From positions 2,480,001 through 2,544,000 of the forward strand of contig NZ_CP142523.1 of NCBI RefSeq assembly GCF_036885605.1: 64,000 nt of DNA. Direction: 5' to 3'. The notes beneath the pieces are model-generated. The model ran no database searches and was not told where the DNA came from. It saw only the letters and a program-made list of their open reading frames with translations. This stretch comes from Janthinobacterium sp. TB1-E2. Its GTDB lineage: Bacteria > Pseudomonadota > Gammaproteobacteria > Burkholderiales > Burkholderiaceae_D. Below, one piece after another: positions 8,906-17,709 of this stretch. The translations under genes and the position numbers were made by a program. Within the stretch, counting starts at the first letter, position 1. Every line of letters begins with the position of its first letter.

Positions 8906-11900
8906 TCAGACGACGAAGTTGGCGCCCGTCAGCTGCGTGATGTTCACACCGCTGAGCAGCACCAGCGCCGTGTCGATGGCATTGGCGTTGCTCAGGTCAG
9001 TCGAGTGATACACGGTCACGGCGCCGCTGTTTTGCGCATCGGCGATGACGATGTAGCCCTGTCCCGACAAGACGCTGTCGTCGGCCGCGATGGCGCTGGC
9101 CGCCGCGCCGATCGACACGGACGTGCCGTCGAAGATGAACAGGTTGTTGTTGCCAAAGTCCGTGCTCACGTTGACGCCCACGGCCACCGATGCCGTCAGG
9201 TCGGCGATGGCCGACATGTCGATCACGTCGCCGCCGGCGGCCGGCAATCCCGTGCTGAAGTCGGCTACCGTCAGCGGGTTGTGCAGGGCATTCTGGCTCA
9301 GCACGAACAGCTGGCTCGCGTCCGTCAGGTCGGCCTGGGCCTGGGCCGCCGCTGCCGCCGCAGCATCGGCATTCGCCGCCACCGTCAGCGAGCCTGCGTC
9401 CGTCAGGTCCGCCTGCGCCTGCGCCTGCAGGGCCGCGGCCGCGGCCGCATCGGCGGCCAGTTGCAGTGCGCTGGCGTCCGTCAGGGCGGCCGTCTGCGCC
9501 GCTGCCAGCGCTGCTGCCGTTGCCGCATCGGCGGCCTGCGTGAGCGCCACGGCATCGGTCTGGTCGGCGATCGCTTGCACGGCGGCGGCGTTGGCCGCAT
9601 CCGCATTCGCCACGACGGCCAGCGCGCTGGCGTCGGTCTGCGCCGCGATGGCGTTCGCTTGCGCCAGTGCCGCGTCGGCTGCCTGCGCGTCGGCATTGGC
9701 CTGGGCCGCCGCCGCGTCGTCCGCCTGCGCGGCATCCGCATTGGCATGTGCTTGCGCCGCAGCCGCTGCCGCGCTGGCGGCGACCGCATCGTCCGCTTGC
9801 GCCGCTTGCAGGGCCGCCAGGGACGCGGCGGCCTGTGCCTGCGCCAGCGGCGCGGCGGCATCGGCCGCATGGGCGGCCGCTGCCGCTGCTATCGCATTGT
9901 TGGCGTTGACGGTGGCGGCCGCTGCCGCCGCATCGTCGGCCTGTGCCGCCTGGGTGATTGCCAGCGAGGCGGCGGCCTGGGCCGCTGCGGCTGCTGCGGC
10001 GTCATCGTCGTTCTGCGCTGCCGTGGCCGCTGCCAGTGCGCTGGCGGCCGTTGCCGCCGTGCTGACGGCCAGCGCGTCGGCGGCGATGGCTGCCGTGTGC
10101 GCGGCGGTGGCGGCAGCGGCATTGGCCGCTGCCTGGTTGGCGGCCGTGTCGTCGGCCTGCGCCGCCTGGGCTGCGAGCAGCGATGCTGCCGCTGCGGCGG
10201 CGCTGGTGGTGGCGGCGGCATCGGCGGCTGCCGCTGCCGTGGCAGCCGCTTGCGCCAGTGCGGCGGTTGCGGCGGCATCGGCTGCGGCCTGGTCGTCGGC
10301 GACGGCGGCATTGTGCGCCGCCTGGGCGTTGGCCGCGTTGGCCGCTGCCAGCGCGGCTGCCGCGTCATCGGCCTGCGCCGCCTGAGTGGCGGCCAGGGTG
10401 ATGGCGGCCGCAACGGCCGCTGCCGCTGCCGCAACATCGGCGTCATGCGCGTTTTGCGCCGCCAGCTGGGCTGCCGCCGCGGCGGCGGCCGTGGCGGCGA
10501 CGTCGGCGTCGGCGGCCAGCGCTGCATCGAGTGCCAGTTGCGCATTGGCTGCGGCGGTGGCGGCTGCTGCCGCGGTGGCGTCGTCCGCCTGGGCATTGAG
10601 AGTGGCGGCCAGGGAAATGGCCGCTTGCGCTGCTGCCGCTGCTGCGGCGGCATCGGCGTTTTGCGCCGCGACCGCCGCCGCATGCGCGGCAGTGGCATTG
10701 GCGGCAGCGGTGGCTGCAGCCGCATCGTCGGCCTGGGCCGCCGCCAGCGCCGCATGGGCGGCAGCCGCATTGGCATTGGCCTGGGCCGCGTCATCGGCCG
10801 CACTCTGGGCGGCGATGAGGAGGTTCAGTTTCAGCGTCTTGTCATTGTCGGCATCCGTGGCGTTGATATCGGCCGTCACGGCGGCGTTCAGGTTGAGGAT
10901 GGCCGCATCGAGTGCGGCATGGGCGTTGAGGGCTGCCGTGTCGGCCAGTTGCGCCGCCAGGGTGGCGGCCGCCGAGAGGGCGGCCGTGTGCGCGGCATTG
11001 GCGGCTGCATCGTCGAGGGCCAGCGCCGCGCTGGCTGCCGCCAGTGCGTTGTTGGCCGCCGTGGCAAGGGCCGCCAGGGCGACATCGGCCACCAAGGCCG
11101 CATCGGAAAGCAGCTGGGCCGCTGCGGCCGCGGCTGCCGTGCTTGCCGCCGTGGCGTCGTCTGCCGCAGCGGCATTGGCGGCGGCGAGCGAGGCGCTGGC
11201 CGTCAATATCGCCGCGTTGAGTGTGGTCGTGGCGTTGTTCAAGGCCGTTTGTGCGTTGGCCGCTGCCGTGGCTGCGGCGGCAGCGGCGCCGTCGTCGGCC
11301 AGGGCCTGGTTCAGCGCGGCCAGGGCGCTCGCTGCCGTTGCCGCGGTCGTGCCGACGGCGAGATCGGCGGCCTGTGCGGCTTGCGTGGCTGCCAGCGAGA
11401 TCGATGCCGTGAGGGCGGCGGCGGCGGCGGCGATATCGTCCGCTTGCGCGTGCTGCGTGGCGGCGGCCGAGATGGCGGCCACGGCGGCCGCCGCGGCAGC
11501 AGCCGTGTCGGCGGTGGCGGCGGCCACCGCGGCGGCCGTTGCATTGGTGGAGTTCAGCACGGCCGCAGCGGCAGCCGCATCGTCGGCCAGGGCTGCATTC
11601 AGGGAAGCGAGCGCGTTGGCGGCGATGGTGGCGGCGCTGGCGGCGGCATTGTCTGCCAGTTGCGCCGCTTGCGCGGCCGCTTGCGAGACGCTGGCGACAG
11701 TGGCGGCCGTCGCAGCGGCCAGATCGTCGGCGATGGCGGTAGCGGTGGCCGCACTCGCCGTGATGGCGGCAGCGGCCGTGGCGGCCGCATTCGCGTCCGC
11801 CTGCAAGGCCGCATTCAGGGCGGCCAGGGCGTTGGCCGCCGTCGCTGCCGTCGCGGCGGCGGCGGCATCGGCCGCCTGCGCCGCCTGGGCCGCTGCCAGC

Positions 11901-14900
11901 GAGGTGGCGGCCACGCCAGCGGCCGTGGCCGCGAGCGTGTCGTCCAGCGCCGCCGCCGTGGCTGCCGCCTGGGAAGTCAGGGCCAGGGTGGCGGCGGCGG
12001 TGGCGGCACTGTCGGCCGCGAGAGCATTGTTCAGGGCGGTCAGGGATGCTGCCGCCGTGGCGGCTGTCGAGGCGGCAGCCGCGTCATCGGCTTGCGCCGA
12101 CTGCGCGACGGCCTGCGACAGGGCCGCCGTGGTGGCCGCTGTGGTGGCCGCCAGCGCCGCCACCAGGTCGAACGGGTGGGCAGCTGAATAGGCGGCCAGG
12201 GCGGCGGCATTGGCCGCATCGTTGCTGGCGACGGTGGTCAGTGCGGCGGCATCCGTCAGGGCAGCCTTGGTGGCCGCCACGGTGGCGGCCGTCACATTGA
12301 GCGTGTGGGCGGTACCGAGCAGGACGGCGTCGGTGAGACCGGCGACGGCGGCTGCTGCCGTCGAGGCGGTGGCATTGACGGTCGCGACCAGGCCCAGGGC
12401 GACGGCGTCCGTCAGGTTGGCCGTCGTTTGCGCGGCGGTGGCGGCGGCCGCATCGACGGTGGACACCAGGCCCAGGGCGACGGCGTCGGTCAGCGCGGCG
12501 GTGGCCGCTGCCGTGTTGGCGGCGGCCGTGGCGGCAGTCGACACGGTGCCCAGGGCGACGGCATCGGTCAGGCTGGCGACGGCGGCAGCGGCGCTGGCGG
12601 CCGTGTTGGCGGCCGTCGACACGAGGCCCAGTGCCACTGCGTCGGTCAGGTTGGCCGTCGTTTGCAGGGCGGCAGCGGCAGTCGCGTCGGCCGTGGCGAC
12701 CAGGCCCAATGCCGTGGCGTCCGTCAGCGCGGCGGTGGCGGCAGCCGTATTGGCGGCCGTGGTGGCCGCTGCCGAGAGCGTGCCCAGGGCCACCGCATCG
12801 GTCAGGTTGGCAACATTCGTCGCCGTATTGGCGGCGGCAGCGGCGGCCGTGGCGAGCAGGCCCAGGCCGGCGGCGTCCGTGAGGTTGGCTGTTGCCTGCA
12901 GGGTGGCGGCCACGGTGGCATCGGCGGTCGAGATCAAGCCCAGCGCCGTGGCGTCCGTCAGCGCCGCCAGGCTGGCTGCCGAGGAGGCGACCAGCGCATC
13001 GGCATTCGAGATGAGGCTCAGCGTGGTGGCATCGGTCTGGCCAGCCGTCGTGACGGCCAGGGCTGCGGCCGCGTCGGCTGCGGAAGAGACCAGACCCAGG
13101 GCCACGGCGTCGGTCAGGTTGGCAACGGATTGTGCCGCCGTCAGCGCGTTTTGCGCCAGCGTGTTGGCGGCCGTCAAGGTGGTGACAGCCGTCTGGGCGG
13201 CAAGTTCGGCGGCGGCGTCGGTGGTGGAAACGAGGCCCAGCGCGCCGGCATCGGTCAGCAGGGCCGTGGCGGCGGCAGCCGCGGCGGCGGCCTGTGCGGC
13301 GGCGGCAGCACTGACTGCCGAGATATCGATCCCGCCCAGCCCGGCGGCCACCTCCGCCGCCGAGACGGCAGCGGCCGCCGCAGTGATGAGTGCATCGGCA
13401 TCGGTCGCGGCGGCGAGGGTTTGCAGGCCGGCTGCCGTCAGCGCATCGGCGGTGGAGATGCCGGCAAGGATGGTGGCATCGAACAGGGAGGCAGTGATAT
13501 CGGCATTATCGGCACCGAGCTGCAGGGTATTGACGACGGCCGTCAGATCGAGCACGCTGGTTTGGCCGGCCGTGACGTTGGCGGCCACGGCGGCGATGCT
13601 GGCGAGGTTGAAGGCGTTGAGCGCGACATTGACGTCCAGCAGGCTGGCTTGCGCATTGGCGGCGGCCGCATCGGCATCGGCCTGGTCGGCCGCTTGCTGC
13701 AAGGCGACCACATCGGTCTGGTCGGCCACTGCCTGGGCATTGGCGGCATCGCTGGCGGCCGCTGCGTCGGCGGCTGCCAGGGCTGCCGCATCCGTCTGGT
13801 TGGCCGTCGTTTGTGCGGCCAGCGCGGCGGCGGCATCGGCGTCGGAAACCAGTTGCAGGGCGGCCGCGTCCGTCAACGCTGCCTGCGCGGCGGCGCCGAT
13901 GGAGGTATTGGCGGCCGCATCGGCCGTGATTTGCAGGGCGGCCGCGTCGCTCAGGCTGGCTGTGACGACGGCGTTGGCCGCCACGGTGGCGGCAAGGGCG
14001 GCGGCGGCGTCGAGCGCGGCGGCATCGCTACTGGCGGCCAATGCGGCTGCGGCTGCGGCGGCAGCGTCGGCATCGGAAATCAGGGCCAGCGCAGCCGCAT
14101 CCGTCAAGCCGGCCTGCAGTTGTGCCGCGTCCGACGCCAGGGTAGCGGCATCGGCGATCAGGCCCAGGGTGGGCGCGTCCGTCATGTTCGCTTGCGTCTG
14201 TGCATTGGCGGCGTTCGTCGCGGCGGCATTGGCGGCCGCTTGCAGGGCGACGGCGTCCGTGGCGTTGGCGATGGCGGCGTCCTGGGCGGCAATACCGGCG
14301 GCGGCGTCCGCTGCCATCGTCAGCGCGACGGCATCGGTGAGGTTTGCTTGTGCATCGGCGGCAATGGAGGTATTTGCGGCGGCGGTGGCGGCAATGCCCA
14401 GTGCCGTGGCGTCGCTGGCATTGGCCGCTGTCGCCGCATCGGCGGCGGCCGTGGCCGCGGCGCTCGCGGCGGCGGCCAGGGCGGCGGCATCGGTGACATC
14501 GGCCAGTTCGGTCGCGGCGGCAGACGCGGCGGCATCCGCATCCGAGATGAGGGCCAGGGCAGCGGCATCGGTAAAGCTGGCCTGGATGCCTGCGGAGACG
14601 GCGGTGTTGGCGGCGGCGGTTGCCGCCAGGTCCAGCGCGGCGGCGTCCGTGGCATTGGCCAGCGCCGTGGCGGCGGCTGCAGCGGCGGCGTCATTGGCCG
14701 CGATGACGGCCAGCGCGGCCGCATCGGTCAGCGCCGCCTGCGTGATGGCCGCGGCGGCGACCACGTCGGCCGCATCGGCGATGGCTTGCAGGGCAGGGGC
14801 GTTGGTCTGGTCCGCTTGTGTTTGCGCCGCATCGGCGGCGGCGTGTGCGGCGGCGGCGTTGGCGGCGGCCGTGGCGGCAGCCGCATCGGCATTTTGCGCC

Positions 14901-15949
14901 GACGTGGCGGCGGCCTGGGATATGGCGGCGGCAGTGGCAGCGGCGGCGGCAGCGCTGTCGTCATTCGTGGCGGCGGTCGCTGCCGCTTGCGCGCCGGGCA
15001 CGACAGCGGCCGTGCTGGCCGCCAGCGCATCGTCGCTGGTGGCGCTATTGGCGGCGAGCAAGGCTGCCGCCGCGTCAGCGGCCGCTTGCGCCGCCAGCTG
15101 GTCGGCCAGGATGGCCGCATTTGCCGCGGCCAGCGAAGCTGCGGCCGTGGCCGCTGCAGCCGCCGCTGCGGCGTCATCGGCCAGGGCATTGGCGGCGGCC
15201 GCCGCGGCGGCAGCGGCGGCCAGCACGGCCGTGTTGCTCACGACGGTGGTGGTGGATTGATTGCCCGTGCCACCGCCGGTCGAGCCACCTGTGCCACCTG
15301 TGCCGCCGGTACCGCCCGTCCCCGTGCCGCCTCCGGTACCACCGGTGCCGCCTGTGCCCGTGCCGCCACCGGTGCCGCCTCCGGTGCCGGAACCGCCAGC
15401 CGCGGCGCCACCGCCTCCGCCACCGCCGGCTGCGGCGGCGACCAGGCCAAGGCCGCCGAGCGCGCCCAGCACGCCAAGTCCGCCCAGGCCACCCGCAGCG
15501 CCAGCGCCCGCGCCGCTACCGGCGCCAGCCGATGCGCCGGCCACATCCACGACACTGCCGCTGGGGATGCCGGCAGCACTGGCGCCTGTGCCCGCGGCGC
15601 CTGCGGCGCCACCATTGTTATCGCTTTGCGGCGTGCCGAGGTCGGCACTGCCATTGCCGGCCTGGCCTGCGGCCGCGCCACTGCCACCGGCTGCCAGGGC
15701 GGCTGCCGCCACAGCGGCCGCCGCGCCCACGGCGCCGGCATTGCCGTTGGCGGCGCTTCCCGTGACTTCCACGACATTTTCAGGCGGCATGGTCGCGCTG
15801 GCATCGTCCCCTTTGATCAGTTCATCTTCGTCATACTGCTTGCGGTCGCCGTTTTTTGGGTCGACGGCTTTTTTTGCGGGCGTCGCGATCTTGGCGCCAG
15901 CGCCTTCGGCATTGACGGGAACTTGTGCTGGGTTTTGGGTGGTGGCCAT
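8906..15949 (-). CDS. Giant alanine-rich type I secreted / surface protein (2,347 aa)
   Basis: A very large secreted or surface-anchored protein of unknown exact function, judged by context to be the substrate of the adjacent type I system. Residues 1-63 are charged and Lys/Asp-rich (MATTQNPAQVPVNAEGAGAK; QYDEDELIKGDDAS). Then follow a Gly/Ala region with a hydrophobic glycine-rich segment (GGLGGLGVLGALGGLGLV), a poly-Gly/Thr linker, and about 1,950 residues that are roughly half alanine, with regularly spaced Asp, Thr, Gln and Leu and almost no Pro or aromatic residues. This predicts a long helical or coiled-coil rod. The last about 120 residues change character (VIDMSAIADLTASV; GYIVIADAQNSGAVTVYHS; LVLLSGVNITQLTGANFVV), resembling C-terminal secretion modules of RTX/biofilm adhesins. 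No signal peptide and no GGxGxD calcium nonapeptides are seen. The start at 15949 has GGAG eight bases upstream. A LapA-like adhesin role is inference. Confidence 0.85.
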   Translation of the reverse strand: MATTQNPAQVPVNAEGAGAKIATPAKKAVDPKNGDRKQYDEDELIKGDDASATMPPENVVEVTGSAANGNAGAVGAAAAVAAAALAAGGSGAAAGQAGNGSADLGTPQSDNNGGAAGAAGTGASAAGIPSGSVVDVAGASAGAGSGAGAGAAGGLGGLGVLGALGGLGLVAAAAGGGGGGGAAAGGSGTGGGTGGGTGTGGTGGTGGGTGTGGTGGTGGTGGSTGGGTGNQSTTTVVSNTAVLAAAAAAAAAANALADDAAAAAAAATAAASLAAANAAILADQLAAQAAADAAAALLAANSATSDDALAASTAAVVPGAQAAATAATNDDSAAAAAATAAAISQAAATSAQNADAAAATAAANAAAAHAAADAAQTQADQTNAPALQAIADAADVVAAAAITQAALTDAAALAVIAANDAAAAAAATALANATDAAALDLAATAAANTAVSAGIQASFTDAAALALISDADAAASAAATELADVTDAAALAAAASAAATAAADAATAANASDATALGIAATAAANTSIAADAQANLTDAVALTMAADAAAGIAAQDAAIANATDAVALQAAANAAATNAANAQTQANMTDAPTLGLIADAATLASDAAQLQAGLTDAAALALISDADAAAAAAAALAASSDAAALDAAAALAATVAANAVVTASLSDAAALQITADAAANTSIGAAAQAALTDAAALQLVSDADAAAALAAQTTANQTDAAALAAADAAAASDAANAQAVADQTDVVALQQAADQADADAAAANAQASLLDVNVALNAFNLASIAAVAANVTAGQTSVLDLTAVVNTLQLGADNADITASLFDATILAGISTADALTAAGLQTLAAATDADALITAAAAAVSAAEVAAGLGGIDISAVSAAAAAQAAAAAAAATALLTDAGALGLVSTTDAAAELAAQTAVTTLTAANTLAQNALTAAQSVANLTDAVALGLVSSAADAAAALAVTTAGQTDATTLSLISNADALVASSAASLAALTDATALGLISTADATVAATLQATANLTDAAGLGLLATAAAAAANTATNVANLTDAVALGTLSAAATTAANTAAATAALTDATALGLVATADATAAAALQTTANLTDAVALGLVSTAANTAASAAAAVASLTDAVALGTVSTAATAAANTAAATAALTDAVALGLVSTVDAAAATAAQTTANLTDAVALGLVATVNATASTAAAAVAGLTDAVLLGTAHTLNVTAATVAATKAALTDAAALTTVASNDAANAAALAAYSAAHPFDLVAALAATTAATTAALSQAVAQSAQADDAAAASTAATAAASLTALNNALAADSAATAAATLALTSQAAATAAALDDTLAATAAGVAATSLAAAQAAQAADAAAAATAATAANALAALNAALQADANAAATAAAAITASAATATAIADDLAAATAATVASVSQAAAQAAQLADNAAASAATIAANALASLNAALADDAAAAAAVLNSTNATAAAVAAATADTAAAAAAAVAAISAAATQHAQADDIAAAAAALTASISLAATQAAQAADLAVGTTAATAASALAALNQALADDGAAAAAATAAANAQTALNNATTTLNAAILTASASLAAANAAAADDATAASTAAAAAAAQLLSDAALVADVALAALATAANNALAAASAALALDDAAANAAHTAALSAAATLAAQLADTAALNAHAALDAAILNLNAAVTADINATDADNDKTLKLNLLIAAQSAADDAAQANANAAAAHAALAAAQADDAAAATAAANATAAHAAAVAAQNADAAAAAAAAQAAISLAATLNAQADDATAAAAATAAANAQLALDAALAADADVAATAAAAAAAQLAAQNAHDADVAAAAAAVAAAITLAATQAAQADDAAAALAAANAANAQAAHNAAVADDQAAADAAATAALAQAAATAAAAADAAATTSAAAAAASLLAAQAAQADDTAANQAAANAAAATAAHTAAIAADALAVSTAATAASALAAATAAQNDDDAAAAAAAQAAASLAITQAAQADDAAAAAATVNANNAIAAAAAAHAADAAAPLAQAQAAASLAALQAAQADDAVAASAAAAAAQAHANADAAQADDAAAAQANADAQAADAALAQANAIAAQTDASALAVVANADAANAAAVQAIADQTDAVALTQAADAATAAALAAAQTAALTDASALQLAADAAAAAALQAQAQADLTDAGSLTVAANADAAAAAAAQAQADLTDASQLFVLSQNALHNPLTVADFSTGLPAAGGDVIDMSAIADLTASVAVGVNVSTDFGNNNLFIFDGTSVSIGAAASAIAADDSVLSGQGYIVIADAQNSGAVTVYHSTDLSNANAIDTALVLLSGVNITQLTGANFVV
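12300..13110 (-). repeat. 26-residue (78-bp) tandem repeats within the giant protein
   Basis: In this part of the giant gene the encoded unit LTDAVALGLVSTADAAAATA plus a short spacer recurs every 26 residues. The corresponding DNA landmark (complement of ggcccagggcgacggcgtc) recurs at 78-bp steps, for example at 12390, 12468 and 12546, and degenerates toward 13100. The copies are not identical at the nucleotide level, so the array is old or diversifying. Flanking parts have shorter and less regular Ala/Asp repeats. Confidence 0.75.
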
Positions 15950-16655
15950 TTGAAAGTCTCCGGAAAAGGTTAAGTATTCGTACAATTTTCTAAAATAATA
16001 AAAAATCAATAATCCGCTTCGATTCCTTGCTTGCTCCGGCGAGGCTTGGGCCGTGGTTGAACTCTGGTGTTTCCGATGTTGATAGTGGCAAGTAAAACAT
16101 AATTGGGAAAAAAACGTTGGGGCAAAAGAACGCGATTGCGGCGATATTTAAAATGTTATTTCCATATTCGTTTTATGCGTTGCCGCTTTCCTGTATTTTG
16201 TGGCGCCGGCAACTGGCTGGTCCGGCGAGACGTAACGGCAGGATGCAGCGTTTGCACGACGTATGTGCTGGATTCCACTATGAGGATAGTTTCAATTTTG
16301 AAACTTCCAATTTCATTTTGATCACTTCCAACGGTCTTATTTTCTCTGGCGTCATGCGGGTAAATACTCACGAATTGTCACGAAACAGGTGTTTTCGGCT
16401 GAGTCTGCTGTCGTGACCGCGTATTTCTGCGCTTTTTATCCAAAAAAACGCCTTCCTATCGAATTGCTAGTTGTTGTTTTTTAACTGTCGATTATCAAAT
16501 GTGATTGGTAATAAAATACGATAGAAATAATTATTTGTAATTTTTATATCGAATTAATGCTATCGAATGAATAGTCTTGATGTGGCGATGGGGAGTTTTC
16601 AGAATAACTATCGCTAAGGTAGTTATTATTTTTTGGGGCTGAATGGAGTAGAAAT
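15950..16655. promoter_or_regulatory. AT-rich upstream region of the giant secreted-protein gene
   Basis: About 700 bp without a convincing gene lies between the giant gene and the terminator of the ABC operon. It is clearly more AT-rich than the flanks, especially 15970-16010 and 16430-16630, with several A/T runs. The ribosome-binding site of the giant gene (GGAG, followed by eight bases) lies at its left edge. A TCACGA motif recurs around 16368-16384. I interpret it as a long regulatory leader, probably bound by regulators or nucleoid proteins; no single promoter can be assigned with confidence. Confidence 0.5.
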
Positions 16656-16685
16656 GAAAAACGCCCCGGCGGGCGAGGCGTTTTG
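16656..16685 (-). terminator. Rho-independent terminator of the GntR-ABC operon
   Basis: Read on the minus strand, an AAAACGCC / GGCGTTTT stem with an 11-12-base GC-rich loop runs directly into TTTTT, just downstream of the permease stop. It closes the GntR-ATPase-permease operon and isolates it from the giant-protein gene. Confidence 0.75.
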
Positions 16686-16707
16686 TGGGGGAGGTGATAT
16701 GGCGCTG

Positions 16708-17709
16708 TCAGCCTTCCTCGCGCCAGCGGCGCAGGCGGATGGCGGCGTAAATCAGCGCCGCGCCTGCCGCCGCACCCAGCCAGACGGCTGGCAAGGCCAG
16801 GCTGGACCAGGAGTTGCTGAACACATCGATGCGCGTCATGTGCGATCCCCCTTCTGCCAGGGCATGCATTTGCGACAGCAGTTGCGGCTCGAACAGATAC
16901 CAGCTGCCGGGAAGGGTGCCCAGCAGGGCGCGTCCGATGACATTCATCTGTATCCAGCTTACATTGCTTTCCGTCTGCGTCAGCTTGCCGGCCCACACTG
17001 TCAGGATGAGCAGCAGCAGCGGCACGCCGACGGCCCACAGGAAGACTTTCGACTTGGCCCAGCTCGATACCATCAGCAGCCAGCCGACCGTCGGCAAGGC
17101 CCACAGGCAATACACGGGCAGCAAGCCGAACACGCGCAGCGGTCCCAGGTACAGGCCGGGGGTGGCGAGCAGTTCGGCAAACACGTGGATGCCGTTGGCC
17201 GCCAGCACGCCGCTGAGTATCAGGATCAGGGCCAGCGAAGTCAGGCTGGCGGCGGCGGCCACGATGAGCGGCGCGACCAGCAGGGCGATGGCCGCTTTCG
17301 ACAGCACTGTCTGCGCATCCGAGATGGGCAGCGATTTCCAGAACAGCACGCTGCGGTCGCGGCGGTCGTCATGCAGGGTGCTCAGGCAATAGAAGAACAC
17401 GAGGAAACCCAGCGCCAGGAACAGCGGCGCGGCCGCGTACGTGTAGTTGTTGGCGACGGCGTCGATGATTTCCGTGCGGCGCGGGCCGAAAGTGCGGGTA
17501 TTGAAGACGGTGCTCCAGGACACTTCCTCGCCATTGACGATGAGCGCCGTGCGCATCTTGGTCTTGGCGATGGTGCCTATCGTCATCAAGGCGCCCAGCA
17601 CGGTCATGACGATGCCGATCAGGGCGGGTGTCCATACCAGCATGCCCTTGTGTTCCCACAGTTCACGCCGGATCAGCCATTGCAGCTTGTTGGCAGGGGA
17701 AATACTCAT
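16708..17709 (-). CDS. ABC-2 type transporter permease
   Basis: An integral membrane subunit of an ABC transporter encoded with the ATPase and GntR regulator upstream. The 333-residue protein begins with a cytoplasmic helix (LQWLIRRELWEHKGMLVWTP), then shows membrane segments at about 23-45, 115-135, 155-180, 185-210, 225-250 and 300-320. A periplasmic loop lies after the first one (residues 50-110), as in ABC-2/YtrC-F-type permeases. The substrate is unknown; GntR/YtrA-linked systems are often induced by cell-envelope or antibiotic stress. Its start overlaps the ATPase stop by 4 bp, so translation is coupled. Confidence 0.82.
   Translation of the reverse strand: MSISPANKLQWLIRRELWEHKGMLVWTPALIGIVMTVLGALMTIGTIAKTKMRTALIVNGEEVSWSTVFNTRTFGPRRTEIIDAVANNYTYAAAPLFLALGFLVFFYCLSTLHDDRRDRSVLFWKSLPISDAQTVLSKAAIALLVAPLIVAAAASLTSLALILILSGVLAANGIHVFAELLATPGLYLGPLRVFGLLPVYCLWALPTVGWLLMVSSWAKSKVFLWAVGVPLLLLILTVWAGKLTQTESNVSWIQMNVIGRALLGTLPGSWYLFEPQLLSQMHALAEGGSHMTRIDVFSNSWSSLALPAVWLGAAAGAALIYAAIRLRRWREEG

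Noticed and set aside
8906..9300. RTX-type calcium-binding nonapeptides in the C-terminus of the giant protein.
   Set aside because: No GGxGxDxxx repeats are present; the C-terminus resembles adhesin end modules only in general character.
9005..15973. Several very long open frames on the plus strand (over 1,000 codons each) opposite the giant gene.
   Set aside because: They are a by-product of the alanine-rich (GCN) gene on the other strand: the complement of GCN codons almost never makes stops and yields Arg/Gly/Ala/Ser-rich nonsense. The minus frame has a ribosome-binding site, defined end domains and a matching secretion operon.
16103..16416. Two overlapping plus-strand frames of 72 and 99 codons in the AT-rich leader.
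   Set aside because: No good ribosome-binding site, no recognisable motif, and mutual overlap; the DNA looks regulatory.
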